Part shown: positions 26,349 through 34,605 of the stretch, piece after piece
How positions within the stretch are numbered: position 1 is the first letter of the stretch
How the letters are laid out: every line of letters begins with the position of its first letter
NCBI RefSeq assembly: GCF_002811765.1
Contig: NZ_NPDR01000006.1
Coordinates: 62,001-126,000 of the forward strand
DNA: 64,000 nt
Direction of reading: 5' to 3'
Origin: Leptospira saintgironsiae
Lineage (GTDB): Bacteria > Spirochaetota > Leptospiria > Leptospirales > Leptospiraceae
The notes under the pieces: generated by a model
Told to the model about the DNA's origin: nothing
The model's input: the letters and a program-made list of their open reading frames with translations, nothing else
The model's database searches: none
Position numbers and translations under genes: made by a program

Positions 26349-27641
26349 TTAGGGCGTAGCTGGAAACACTTCCGAAGTATTCGGAGTTCGGAACCAATCC
26401 GTATTGGTGGTTCCAAGAGATTCATACCATGTTTTGAAAGTAGGATAGGAGTTACGTATGTCAGTAGCTTCGTAAGGCCATTGGAAGTTTCCAGGCACAA
26501 GAAGTACCCAAGGGAATCCAGTAGCATCTCTATAGATGTCCTTACCTTCTGCATCGAAATACTTACCTGCAGCATGTATATCTTTGCCGGTATTAACCAC
26601 TCGTATGAATGTATCATAAGGAGCAGGCCCAAGCACCAGTTTAGAAATTGGAGCGGAAAGTATTACTTCTAATTTTGCGGTTTTACCTTTTACGAAAACA
26701 GTATCCGTTTTAGATGCGTTTGATTTAGAAATTGTAGTAGAGCTATTTCCTAAAATTTCCAGATCAGAGATCGATGCAGGAGTTCCACTTAAGTTTTCTT
26801 CCAATGTAGTTCCGTCCGCTGCATAGCGTAGAAGTGAATAACTTGTTACACTTGCTCCAGGCAATCCGAAACGAAGAGTATGATTATACCCAGCGCCCTT
26901 AGCAACATGAGTGAAATAACCTCTCACTCGTACTACTTCACCGAATTTGTTTAGATCTTCTTCAAAATAAGAACGGATCACATAGTCGTTGAAGTCAGCA
27001 TCTCCTTGTTTAGGAAATAAGTCTTCATACGAAGTGGTATAATAATCTTCAGCAGGAACTCGGATAGAACTTACTCTTGTAGGATCATTTGGGAATACAT
27101 CTTCGAAATCTTGTACACCGTCTCCATCAGTGTCTATGATCTGCTGACCGGTCGCAGTAAAACTAATAGAGATCCTTCTATCCACCTTACTTACAGTTAC
27201 GATAGAAATATCTGCTTCATAAAACTTACCGTAAGCTTCTACAGTTAGATGAACTGTTTTAGTATCACCATCAATTGTAAAACTACCGGTAACTTCTCCG
27301 CTTGGATTTGTATAAGCTTTGAAGACGGATTTATTACTAGCGGCGCCAGGTGTGGCAGAAGGTACAGTAACTTGCACCATAGAACCGTTCACCGGAGCAA
27401 CAGGATCTATTACTTGAACATTTACTGTGATTGTGCGAGTAGTATCGAATACGAAATCAACAGGAGCGGTCTCGTCATTGATATCGATTCCGAAATCAGT
27501 AGGACCGGATGGAGCCTGCACCGCAGTGGATCCTGCTACAAGACTCATCAACCACGCGTAATTAGGATCGCTGGAGGATGTGCAGGAGGCGAAAGAGATA
27601 CTGAGAGAGGCCAAAAAGCATATTAGGATTTTTTTTGTCAT
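26349..27641 (-). CDS. LruC-domain lipoprotein
   Basis: From ATG 27641 the protein has 430 residues. The signal ends in LSISFASC, a spirochaetal lipobox. An N-terminal Ig-like or carboxypeptidase-regulatory-like region (TVNVQVIDPVAPVNGSMVQVTVP, NPSGEVTGSFTIDG) is followed by a calcium-binding-like DTDGDGVQDFEDVFPNDPTR. The C-terminal LruC domain covers the second half (EDLFPKQGDADFNDYVIRSYF, GYNHTLRFGLPG, DIHAAGKYFDAEGKDIYRDATGFPWVLLVPGNFQWPYE). Such lipoproteins are exported to the outer membrane in Leptospira and related proteins are immunogenic. The longer frame to 27698 lacks a ribosome site and would bury the signal peptide. Confidence 0.87.
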   Translation of the reverse strand: MTKKILICFLASLSISFASCTSSSDPNYAWLMSLVAGSTAVQAPSGPTDFGIDINDETAPVDFVFDTTRTITVNVQVIDPVAPVNGSMVQVTVPSATPGAASNKSVFKAYTNPSGEVTGSFTIDGDTKTVHLTVEAYGKFYEADISIVTVSKVDRRISISFTATGQQIIDTDGDGVQDFEDVFPNDPTRVSSIRVPAEDYYTTSYEDLFPKQGDADFNDYVIRSYFEEDLNKFGEVVRVRGYFTHVAKGAGYNHTLRFGLPGASVTSYSLLRYAADGTTLEENLSGTPASISDLEILGNSSTTISKSNASKTDTVFVKGKTAKLEVILSAPISKLVLGPAPYDTFIRVVNTGKDIHAAGKYFDAEGKDIYRDATGFPWVLLVPGNFQWPYEATDIRNSYPTFKTWYESLGTTNTDWFRTPNTSEVFPATP

Positions 27642-27698
27642 AGATGCACCCGTACGGATGTCATGATTATGCTTATATCCCCTCAATAAGCAATACAC

Positions 27699-27727
27699 CC
27701 GAAGGTTTAGATTACTAGAACCTTCGG
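27699..27727. other. Strong intergenic hairpin without a clear U-tract
   Basis: CCGAAGGTT (27699-27707) and AACCTTCGG (27719-27727) form a perfect nine-pair stem with an 11-nt loop. It lies between the end of the HDOD gene and the start of the LruC-like gene, so it may end HDOD transcription or protect its 3' end. Confidence 0.5.
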
Positions 27728-27787
27728 CTAATACTATTTTTGGTACTTTGTTCGAAAGAAATCTCTAATTGCCGGAGTACCGGCGAA

Positions 27788-29311
27788 TTATGCAGTAGCT
27801 TGGAAACTTTCTAAAGCTTTGGTCCGGAAAGAATGGAAATCACCGGAAGAGAAAAACTTACAATGTTTCAGCACTTCTTCAGGGATCTCTGAGAACTTGG
27901 CTTCTTCATTATTGATCTTGATCATCATATCTCCCAGATAAATAGGATATATGATCTCCTTGTACTGATCTTCTGCCAATTGAGGTCTATGATGGAATTC
28001 CATAGCCTTAGAATATAGATCAGGGAAATTCCATTTTTCAGCGATCAATGCACCGATCTTAGTATGAGTGATACCGAATGCAGCTTCTTCCATAGAAAGG
28101 GAAGAAGCTATTTCCTTGGATGCAGAATAATTTTGGATCTTGCCCATACGTTCTTGTTCCAAGGAAAGAAGAATGATCTCTCCTATATCATGAAGAAGCG
28201 CCGCTGACATCAGATTACTCATTGCGTCCTTAGGCATAGTTAATCTTTGAGCGATCAATTTACAGTAATACGCACATTGATTGGATTTTTCCCAAATTGT
28301 TAAGAATGCTGGGAATTTGGTCTCCAGGATCTGTTTTGTTCCAAGAGAATATAATAAAACCTGCAACTCTTTCAAACCGATAAGCTGGATCGCTCTATCC
28401 AAAGATTCAACTTTGTTCCCTCTGCGGAAAGCTGCCGAGTTGGATAGTTTCAGAATGTTTGCAGAAAGAGCCACGTCCTTCTTCACCATCTCGGCGATCT
28501 GGCCGATACTTGAATTCGGTTTATCAATCGCAACTTGGATATCTTGGATTGCTTTAGGGAATGTAGGAAGTTGGTCTACTTCCTTGATGATCTCTTCTGC
28601 TTTTTGGATCTGGACATTCTCTTTTTGGATACGAATAGGAATATCAATGATGACAGAAGTATTATTGCCTTGGCTTTCTACTTTATAGGAACTTGCGCCA
28701 AGACCATCGTTTTTTAACATCATAAGGGTCATGATCAGTCCAAGTCCTGCGCCCTCTGTCTCGTCACCTTTTTCTAAAAATGCTTCTGCAAGATCGTTAT
28801 ATGTTTTTGCTTTTTCGATCCTTTCGTTGATACGATCTACTTCTTCCGGACTGAGTTTTACATTATTCATCACACGGATACGTATCGCGTCCTTATTGTG
28901 AATGAAAGAAACTAGTACAACGTAATTGTTTTTAAAGAGAAGATCCTCATACTTCTCCTTATTATCCAGATAAGTTTGTTTAAAACCAGTGATCTTGCTG
29001 CGATAAACGCTAGGATTTTGGATATCCGCCTGGAGTTCTCTAAAATAGATCCTTTTGATATTTGCTTTGATGGTGTTAGTAATGGTCTCTTTCATCGCCG
29101 CAAGCACAGAATCCCTTACGAATATGATATCTAAATGTAAAAGATAACGATCCAGTGTCTTGGAGAGAATGCTATCCACGCTCTCAGTAAGATTGAAAAA
29201 TTTAAAATGAAACGGGATATTTTCCGAAATAGGATGATTTAGGTCCTTCAGATTGCTGAATATACCTTGGTCTTTGTGATGGAAAAGTTCTAGGGTTTTC
29301 CCTTGGCTCAT
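27788..29311 (-). CDS. GHKL ATPase-like domain fused to HDOD domain
   Basis: The 507-residue protein has a histidine-kinase-type ATPase fold at about residues 60-230: an N-box-like [18 protein letters not shown] and a glycine-rich [13 protein letters not shown]. The adenine-binding box reads [10 protein letters not shown], with Asn for the usual Asp. No phospho-acceptor domain is present. The second half is an HDOD domain ([79 protein letters not shown]), the non-catalytic relative of HD-GYP used in bacterial signalling. It could couple nucleotide binding to partner control. Transcribed alone. Confidence 0.82.
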   Translation of the reverse strand: MSQGKTLELFHHKDQGIFSNLKDLNHPISENIPFHFKFFNLTESVDSILSKTLDRYLLHLDIIFVRDSVLAAMKETITNTIKANIKRIYFRELQADIQNPSVYRSKITGFKQTYLDNKEKYEDLLFKNNYVVLVSFIHNKDAIRIRVMNNVKLSPEEVDRINERIEKAKTYNDLAEAFLEKGDETEGAGLGLIMTLMMLKNDGLGASSYKVESQGNNTSVIIDIPIRIQKENVQIQKAEEIIKEVDQLPTFPKAIQDIQVAIDKPNSSIGQIAEMVKKDVALSANILKLSNSAAFRRGNKVESLDRAIQLIGLKELQVLLYSLGTKQILETKFPAFLTIWEKSNQCAYYCKLIAQRLTMPKDAMSNLMSAALLHDIGEIILLSLEQERMGKIQNYSASKEIASSLSMEEAAFGITHTKIGALIAEKWNFPDLYSKAMEFHHRPQLAEDQYKEIIYPIYLGDMMIKINNEEAKFSEIPEEVLKHCKFFSSGDFHSFRTKALESFQATA

Positions 29312-29713
29312 ATCATGTAACTCTGAAAAACGTTAGTGGTCTCTGTCAAGAATTAGCGAAACTTATATATGAAAAATAAGATTCTGCTAAGCGAATTATA
29401 CGGATCAAACTTATAAAAAATAACCAATAGAAATATTTATCTTTCAATTCTTGTCAGAAATAAATTTCCAAAAACGTCAATAGAAAATAATCCTTTTGGA
29501 CTAATCTATCACTTGTTTAGGTAGGAAAATTTTTATCATAACGGGTTGAATATAAAGCGACTTGGGTCCAGGTGGGGTATATTTTATTGAAAAGTTACGG
29601 AATGATCATTCAATAAAAAGGTTGCACCAAATTCCTTAATTTGATGAAATTATACCTTGGTTCTCTACCAATCCGGATCAACCGGAAGAATGTTAGAACT
29701 TAGGAGACCCCTC
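29312..29713. other. 400-bp A/T-rich intergenic region with divergent promoters
   Basis: No credible ORF or RNA gene was seen. The region must hold the promoters of the divergent HDOD and aldehyde dehydrogenase genes. Its clearest element is the nested inverted repeat at 29582-29618. TATACC near 29652 is a possible -10 for the dehydrogenase gene. Confidence 0.5.
29582..29618. promoter_or_regulatory. Nested inverted repeat, candidate TetR/FadR-type operator
   Basis: TTTTATTGAA (29582-29591) and TTCAATAAAA (29609-29618) are perfect inverse copies 17 nt apart. Inside lies the 12-bp palindrome GAATGATCATTC (29600-29611), close to operators of fatty-acid regulators (TGAATGATCATTCA type). It stands about 100 bp before an aldehyde dehydrogenase gene. 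Confidence 0.5.
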
Positions 29714-31201
29714 ATGTCCAGCACAGCTACACAACCGGCGAGCTCAGTCTCTCCCGCTTCCAGCGGAACGGCTTCTTTTCCCGCTGCGAACCCTAAGGAG
29801 ATGCAAAGAGTATTCGATGTCCAAAAACGTCATTTTCATAAGGTTCTGAAAGTATCCAAAGCCAAGGATCGAGTCGTATTATTGAAAAAATTACTGGCGG
29901 CAGTAGAGAGACTTACCCCAGAAATCAAACAGGCTTTACAAAATGATTTTAGAAAAGCTCCTCACGAAACGGATTTAACTGAAGTTATGCCTTCTATCGC
30001 GGAATTAAAAGACGCGATCAGACACGTAAAAACTTGGATGAAACCGGAAAGAGTAAAAACTCCGATTTCACTCTTTGGAGCAAGAAGTTCTATTTCTTAT
30101 GAACCAAAGGGAGTGACTCTGATCATTTCTCCTTGGAACTATCCGTTCTATCTTGCGATTGCTCCTTTAACTGCAGCGCTTGCCGCAGGAAATACTGCGA
30201 TCATTAAACCTTCTGAGTTCACACCTGAAACTTCTAAACTACTTACTAAACTAGTAAAAGAGACCTTCCAAGAAGGAGAAGTTGCGGTATTTGAAGGAGA
30301 TCATACAGTTTCAACGGCTCTAATGGAGTTACCGTTCGATCATATCTTCTTCACCGGAAGTACTCATGTAGGAAAAATTGTAATGGCAGCTGCTGCTAAA
30401 AATCTTTCTACAGTAACCTTAGAGTTAGGAGGAAAATCTCCTGCTATCATCGTACCTGGAGCAAACTTGAAAAAGGCTGCTCAAAAATTGGTATGGGGAA
30501 AGATCATGAACGCAGGACAAACCTGTGTTGCGCCTGACTATCTACTTCTGCCAGAAGGGGAGACTGAAGAATTCGTAAAACAAGCGAAGGCTGCAGTAAA
30601 ATCTTTTTATGGAGAAAGTTCTGCTGATATCAAAAGTAACAAAGACTTCTGTCGTTTAGTAAACCAAAGAAACTTCCAAAGGGTTTCTGGATACATTCAC
30701 GAAGCAGTCGAAAAAGGTGGAAAAGTAGTAATGGGAGGAGAAACAGATTCTTCTCAAAACTATATTGAGCCTACATTGATCGCTAATGTTCCAGCAAATG
30801 CAAGGATCATGGAAGACGAGATCTTTGGACCAGTGCTTCCTATACTAACTTACAAAAATTTGGACGAAGCAGTGGAGAAGGTTCTATCTAAACCAAAACC
30901 ACTCGCACTTTATGTGTTCGGAAGTAATAACAAACATATCAACAAAGTTCTCAAGGAAACATCTTCCGGAGGAGCAGCGGTGAATGACGTTATCGTACAC
31001 TTAGCGAACCCAAATCTTCCATTCGGAGGGATCAATCACTCTGGACATGGAAGCTATCATGGCTGGTATGGATTCAGAACATTCTCTCACGAGAAGTCTG
31101 TATTCAAACAAGCTCCGTTCTCTTCGATTGAAATGTTATATCCACCTTACACAGGTTTCGTGGATAAAATGCTTCAATTCACTAAGAAGTTCTTCGTTTA
31201 A
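29714..31201 (+). CDS. Aldehyde dehydrogenase (class 3/fatty aldehyde type)
   Basis: From ATG 29714, supported by AGGAG nine bases upstream, the protein has 495 residues. A Ser/Ala/Pro-rich, probably disordered N-terminus of about 30 residues precedes a compact ALDH3-type fold: [50 protein letters not shown], the catalytic Glu in [13 protein letters not shown] and the nucleophilic Cys in [37 protein letters not shown] is typical of the class 3 C-terminus. It should oxidise medium- or long-chain aldehydes with NAD(P). A palindromic operator candidate lies upstream and a terminator follows. The upstream in-frame start at 29657 has no ribosome site. Confidence 0.92.
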   Translation: MSSTATQPASSVSPASSGTASFPAANPKEMQRVFDVQKRHFHKVLKVSKAKDRVVLLKKLLAAVERLTPEIKQALQNDFRKAPHETDLTEVMPSIAELKDAIRHVKTWMKPERVKTPISLFGARSSISYEPKGVTLIISPWNYPFYLAIAPLTAALAAGNTAIIKPSEFTPETSKLLTKLVKETFQEGEVAVFEGDHTVSTALMELPFDHIFFTGSTHVGKIVMAAAAKNLSTVTLELGGKSPAIIVPGANLKKAAQKLVWGKIMNAGQTCVAPDYLLLPEGETEEFVKQAKAAVKSFYGESSADIKSNKDFCRLVNQRNFQRVSGYIHEAVEKGGKVVMGGETDSSQNYIEPTLIANVPANARIMEDEIFGPVLPILTYKNLDEAVEKVLSKPKPLALYVFGSNNKHINKVLKETSSGGAAVNDVIVHLANPNLPFGGINHSGHGSYHGWYGFRTFSHEKSVFKQAPFSSIEMLYPPYTGFVDKMLQFTKKFFV

Positions 31202-31227
31202 AAACATCTTCTACTTTCTTCGATTTG

Positions 31228-31253
31228 AAAGCCCTCTTCGGAGGGCTTTTTTT
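31228..31253 (+). terminator. Intrinsic terminator after aldehyde dehydrogenase
   Basis: AAAGCCCTC and GAGGGCTTT form a nine-pair stem with a TTCG tetraloop, followed by TTTT. The convergent thioesterase gene ends at 31252, so the hairpin may serve both directions. Confidence 0.92.
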
Positions 31254-31677
31254 ATTTTGCACTTCCCAAAAGCCCCAGTCCTTCCAGAAAATTATCCGTA
31301 TATTTCCAAGGTCTTTTTTTGCCGAAATCAAACATGATACAATGAGAGATGGATTCGCAGGAAACTTTACCGTCTGATTTTCGGATTAATTTTTGAAACA
31401 CCTTGCATCTGGAGCCTGAGATTTCACCAAACTGAGTTTCTATTAAGGCAGTATCCGGATAACGAATTTCTGCCTTATAATCTGTTTCTCCCCTTAAGAT
31501 CATTGGGCCTATGTTTTCGTATTTCATTTGAGAGAAGGAAAGGCCTGCTTCTTCCAATGCGACCATTCGACCTTCATGTAGGAATACTTGGAAGTTTCCA
31601 ACATTCAAATGACCATTTGGATCACATTGGCTCCATAGGACGGGGATTTCGTAAAAGAATGATTTAGAAATTTGCAT
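31252..31677 (-). CDS. Acyl-CoA thioesterase (4HBT hot-dog fold)
   Basis: The 141-residue protein has the 4-hydroxybenzoyl-CoA thioesterase signature: VLWSQCDPNGHLNVGNFQVFLHEGRM, in which the Asp and the Asn/His are active-site residues, then DYKAEIRYPDTALIETQFGEISGSRCKVFQKL and a terminal SHCIMFDFGKKRPW. Length fits a single hot-dog domain that works as a dimer or tetramer. It should hydrolyse acyl-CoA or acyl-ACP thioesters. It is convergent with the aldehyde dehydrogenase gene, which may be a shared lipid theme but not an operon. Confidence 0.87.
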   Translation of the reverse strand: MQISKSFFYEIPVLWSQCDPNGHLNVGNFQVFLHEGRMVALEEAGLSFSQMKYENIGPMILRGETDYKAEIRYPDTALIETQFGEISGSRCKVFQKLIRKSDGKVSCESISHCIMFDFGKKRPWKYTDNFLEGLGLLGSAK

Positions 31678-31784
31678 TTGCTTCTTCTCCTATTCTTCTA
31701 AACTTGAAAGTGTGAAGATTTGGAAAATGTAAAATTATTGTTTTATATCAAATTATTTATTGGTTGGAAAAACAAAGTATAGGA

Positions 31785-32204
31785 TTAGAAATTTATCCAG
31801 CCAAGATAGAGATAAGAAATTCCCAAAAGAATACAAACAGGGGAATAAACTATATAATCGTATTTTGCAAATTTGGTATTTTTGATTTTTTTAAAGTAAC
31901 CAACTAACTTAAAATCTCCGATTGCCCTTCCTAAAAAGATGAATGAGATCGAGAGGGAGAATATTGAGCTTGTCTTATTTGGATAAAAAATATTGCCAGA
32001 GGCCCAGAGTGCGACTATACCAAATCCAAAGAGTGCAAGCGCTACAAGTAAGGTTAATCCTCTACTTGGAACGAATGTAGGTTTGCCATTTGTTTCTGGA
32101 ATGACTGTGACTGATGTCAATTTTCCACCGAATGCCCAGTAGATATGTAATGCGGATAAGAAGAATAGAATGGAAGCTGTGATTAAACCTAAGATCTTTT
32201 CCAT
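31785..32204 (-). CDS. DUF3995-type small membrane protein
   Basis: From ATG 32204 the protein has about 139 residues and four hydrophobic helices. ILFFLSALHIYWAFGGK near the N-terminus and FVPSRGLTLLVALALFGFGIVALWASG in the second helix match the DUF3995 family of small membrane proteins of unknown function. The second half has FIFLGRAIGDFKLVGYFKK and KYDYIVYSPVCILLGISYLYLG. I prefer 32204 over 32243 because family members begin directly with the first helix. No partner gene is evident. Confidence 0.75.
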   Translation of the reverse strand: MEKILGLITASILFFLSALHIYWAFGGKLTSVTVIPETNGKPTFVPSRGLTLLVALALFGFGIVALWASGNIFYPNKTSSIFSLSISFIFLGRAIGDFKLVGYFKKIKNTKFAKYDYIVYSPVCILLGISYLYLGWINF

Positions 32205-32273
32205 CCGTATATTTCCGCGTAAAACTTTCAGTTTGTCCAGCAATCTTATACTTTGGTTTTGAGTAAGAAGGTT

Positions 32274-33080
32274 TTAATCTCCGAAAAAATATAAATATCC
32301 TATTTTAAATCCACGATCTATATTTGAATCTGTCCTTGTTTGTAACATCAAAGAAAATGTTAGATATCCGTTTTGGTTTGTAGGGTATTGTATCCCAGGA
32401 GCAATCACAAAATAATCCGAGTATGGTGTAATCGTATTTGATACAGTAGTTCTATGATTAAATTCTAAAAGTAAATTTGTTTTAGAAGGTAGACTATACG
32501 AAAGAGTTAGTCCTGAATATAAGAATCTTTTAAAACTCTCTTCTGCAGTTTCTTTTCCGGAGGAATTTGTTTCAGACTCAAAGTTTGCAGTTCCTTGGAT
32601 TGAAAATGCACCGAATCTTTTTAATCCTCCAAAATAGGCTCGGATCAAAAATAGATCTGGATTGATATCTGCCTCTCTTGGTTGAGAAACAGATGGTCCG
32701 AAAAACTGAACTCCACCCCCGAATGATGCAAAATCTGTTTTTACATAATATTTTGCGCCTACTGCCCATCTATCCCAGCCACTCCAGATCTTTCTAGTAG
32801 TGGAATAATGATCTATATATCCGTAATTTGCAGTTACTGAAAATGAATCCGAAAGTTTCATTTCGCCTGATGCGGAGATCTTTCTATCTCTTTCATATCC
32901 GTCTTCCTGTCTGGGAGTTCTATCTGTAGCTGTTCCAGCAACATAAACTTTATTATATACTGCTAATTCCTGGTTCAGGTTTGGATGTACTGGCCTTTCT
33001 TCATTATCTGGGGTCGACAAAAGTGGAATTATAAAAACTGAATATGCGAAAACCAAGGCTATAAAACTTTTTCTTTTCAT
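32274..33080 (-). CDS. Predicted outer-membrane beta-barrel protein
   Basis: The 268-residue protein has a cleavable signal peptide (FIALVFAYSVFIIPLLS). The rest shows alternating aromatic and polar residues typical of amphipathic beta strands (SFSVTANYGYIDHYST, WAVGAKYYVKTDFASFGGGVQFFG, RFLYSGLTLSYSLPSKTNLLLEFNHRT) and ends in YLYFFGD, near the usual aromatic C-terminus of barrels. I do not recognise a named family; a small porin-like or structural barrel is likely. It follows the SGNH lipoprotein gene by 10 nt, so the two are probably one unit in the outer membrane. Confidence 0.68.
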   Translation of the reverse strand: MKRKSFIALVFAYSVFIIPLLSTPDNEERPVHPNLNQELAVYNKVYVAGTATDRTPRQEDGYERDRKISASGEMKLSDSFSVTANYGYIDHYSTTRKIWSGWDRWAVGAKYYVKTDFASFGGGVQFFGPSVSQPREADINPDLFLIRAYFGGLKRFGAFSIQGTANFESETNSSGKETAEESFKRFLYSGLTLSYSLPSKTNLLLEFNHRTTVSNTITPYSDYFVIAPGIQYPTNQNGYLTFSLMLQTRTDSNIDRGFKIGYLYFFGD

Positions 33081-33090
33081 TTTTATTGCC

Positions 33091-33747
33091 TTATTCGTTC
33101 AGATATAGGATGGGAAAGAATGGTTGTAACTGTTCTCGGACTGCTTTAGAAAGAATATAATATCCGTTTTTGTTTGGATGATTTCCGTCCGTCAACATAT
33201 CATCTTGGATCAATAGTTCTGTATCTATTCTTGGTACAAATGTGATCTTTTCTTTCATCTCTGCGGTGATCATTGCTACTGCAAGTGTTGGCCAAGGGAA
33301 TTTAATATTCCAAAGATTTAAAGCGACTACATGTTCACATCTTGTTAGAAGTATTTGTATACTTTGGATCTGTCTGTTTATGGTCGCATCTACCTGACTT
33401 TGGGTTGGAGAATAATTCCCTAAGAAGTCGTTGATCCCTCCTTCATATAAACATGCGTTATAACGATTTGTATCATTTTGCACTGAGGTTAGGATCCTGT
33501 TAGTATCTATCCCAGGAAAAGCAAATTTGATTGTATTAAAATCGGAGAGTTGTTCTTCTGCAGGCCAGGAGGCTACAATGCTATCCCCATACATCGCCAA
33601 GGAAGGTTTTGCGAGATAGGAGATTAATTTTTCAGAATCGGAAGAAGGATTTTTATCGCAGTTGGTAAGCGAAAATATTAAGAGCAGAAGCAAGGCCTGG
33701 CTTAAGTTTATGAATAAGCTTTTCCAAAGGCCTTTCAGCTTCTGCAT
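33091..33747 (-). CDS. SGNH/GDSL-like hydrolase lipoprotein
   Basis: The 218-residue protein has a hydrophobic signal ending in FSLTNC, a lipobox. The SGNH hydrolase blocks can be seen: AMYGDSIVASW with the nucleophile Ser, FPGIDTNRI with the Gly, EGGINDFLGNYS with the Asn, and DGNHPNKNGYYIL with the catalytic Asp and His. The family removes acyl or acetyl groups from lipids, sugars or peptides; the substrate is not predictable. It precedes the beta-barrel gene by 10 nt and is likely co-expressed with it. Confidence 0.83.
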   Translation of the reverse strand: MQKLKGLWKSLFINLSQALLLLLIFSLTNCDKNPSSDSEKLISYLAKPSLAMYGDSIVASWPAEEQLSDFNTIKFAFPGIDTNRILTSVQNDTNRYNACLYEGGINDFLGNYSPTQSQVDATINRQIQSIQILLTRCEHVVALNLWNIKFPWPTLAVAMITAEMKEKITFVPRIDTELLIQDDMLTDGNHPNKNGYYILSKAVREQLQPFFPILYLNE

Positions 33748-33778
33748 GAATACATTCTTTTTGAAAAGATTGTTTCCT

Positions 33779-34294
33779 TTAAACTAATTTTTTAGCAGCT
33801 CCGATCGCGGCTTCGTAGTTTGGTTCACTTGCGATCTCAGGAACTAATTCCACATATTGAACTGTGTCATTCTTATCTAAAACAAAAACTGCTCTCGCAG
33901 AAAGTCCTTGTAAACCTCCGTCAGCGATATGTGTTCCAAATGCTTTTGAAAAGGAGAAGTCCCTGAATTGAGAAAGTGTGACTAAATTCGGAGAATCTAA
34001 TCCTTCCATAGTGCAAAAACGATTCATTGCAAACGGAAGATCTCCGGAGACAACTACAGTTACGATCCCATCTAACTTTGTTGCTCTTTCATGGAACTTT
34101 TTAGTTTCCATTGCGCACACAGATGTATCTAAACTTGGGACTGAAACTAAGATTTTTACTTTTCCGCTGTAATCTTTGAGAGACTTGGTGCTTAAGTCTT
34201 TTGCTGTTCCATGAAAGTCTGGAGCCTTTGCACCTACTTCTAATAATTTTCCTTCGAGTTGAACTGGGTTACCTTTAAGAGTGACGCTTGCCAT
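33779..34294 (-). CDS. tpx: Thiol peroxidase Tpx
   Basis: The 171-residue protein is an atypical 2-Cys peroxiredoxin. The peroxidatic Cys lies in [20 protein letters not shown] near residue 61 and the resolving Cys in [17 protein letters not shown] near residue 94, as in E. coli Tpx. [31 protein letters not shown] closes the fold. It reduces hydroperoxides with thioredoxin. AAGGAA precedes the ATG on the minus strand, and a short palindrome lies further upstream. It is divergent from the acetolactate synthase leader. Confidence 0.94.
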   Translation of the reverse strand: MASVTLKGNPVQLEGKLLEVGAKAPDFHGTAKDLSTKSLKDYSGKVKILVSVPSLDTSVCAMETKKFHERATKLDGIVTVVVSGDLPFAMNRFCTMEGLDSPNLVTLSQFRDFSFSKAFGTHIADGGLQGLSARAVFVLDKNDTVQYVELVPEIASEPNYEAAIGAAKKLV

Positions 34295-34417
34295 TTTTAT
34301 TTCCTTGGGGAGGAATCATACGTCGTGTATGGATTTGAGCAACGATAAAAAGTTCTTGCAAATTTTTATCAGTAAATCGTGAATATCTTAAGCGGTTTAT
34401 CCGTCATTTTCTACGTA

Positions 34418-34513
34418 ATGAATAAATTAGGTCTACAGTCTAACCAAACCCTTTGGGTCGTCCTCTGGATGGTGGTAGTGGTCACGCTACCCCGGTTAGG
34501 CTTTACGCCCTAA
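34418..34513 (+). CDS. Val/Leu-rich leader peptide of the acetolactate synthase gene
   Basis: This 31-codon ORF has six Val codons (residues 14, 15, 19-22) and six Leu codons (4, 6, 12, 16, 24, 27) but no Ile codon. The run MVVVVTLPRLGFTP forms the end, before TAA at 34511-34513. A shorter start at ATG 34469 would keep the Val run. It lies directly before a terminator in front of a branched-chain amino-acid gene, as in the ilv leaders of enterobacteria. No good Shine-Dalgarno sequence was found for either start, which is the main weakness. Translation is inferred from codon content and the complementary RNA segments. Confidence 0.75.
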   Translation: MNKLGLQSNQTLWVVLWMVVVVTLPRLGFTP

Positions 34514-34563
34514 GGTTTTTTCGTAGGCAGCAATCTTCGAAAAGCCCCTCTCGGCGTAAAGCC
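34499..34563 (+). promoter_or_regulatory. Antiterminator pairing of the acetolactate synthase attenuator
   Basis: GGCTTTACGCC (34499-34509), the end of the leader ORF, is the exact reverse complement of GGCGTAAAGCC (34553-34563), which covers the loop and inner stem of the terminator. The two structures exclude each other. A ribosome stalled at the Val codons (34472-34483) would leave 34499-34509 free; one at the stop codon would cover it. Confidence 0.75.
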
Positions 34564-34579
34564 GAGGGGGGCTTTTTTT
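34544..34579 (+). terminator. Attenuator terminator before acetolactate synthase
   Basis: GCCCCTCTCGGC (34544-34555) pairs over 12 positions, one of them G-U, with GCCGAGGGGGGC (34561-34572) around a GTAAA loop, followed by seven T (34573-34579). It lies between the leader ORF and the gene start at 34606, where a terminator only makes sense as an attenuator. Confidence 0.9.
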
Positions 34580-34605
34580 ATTTCTACACTATATTTGAGG
34601 CAAAA

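Noticed and set aside
34453..34605. Upstream extension of the acetolactate synthase frame
   Set aside because: The extra codons run through the attenuator terminator and encode an unrelated Arg/Ser-rich stretch; ATG 34606 fits the family.
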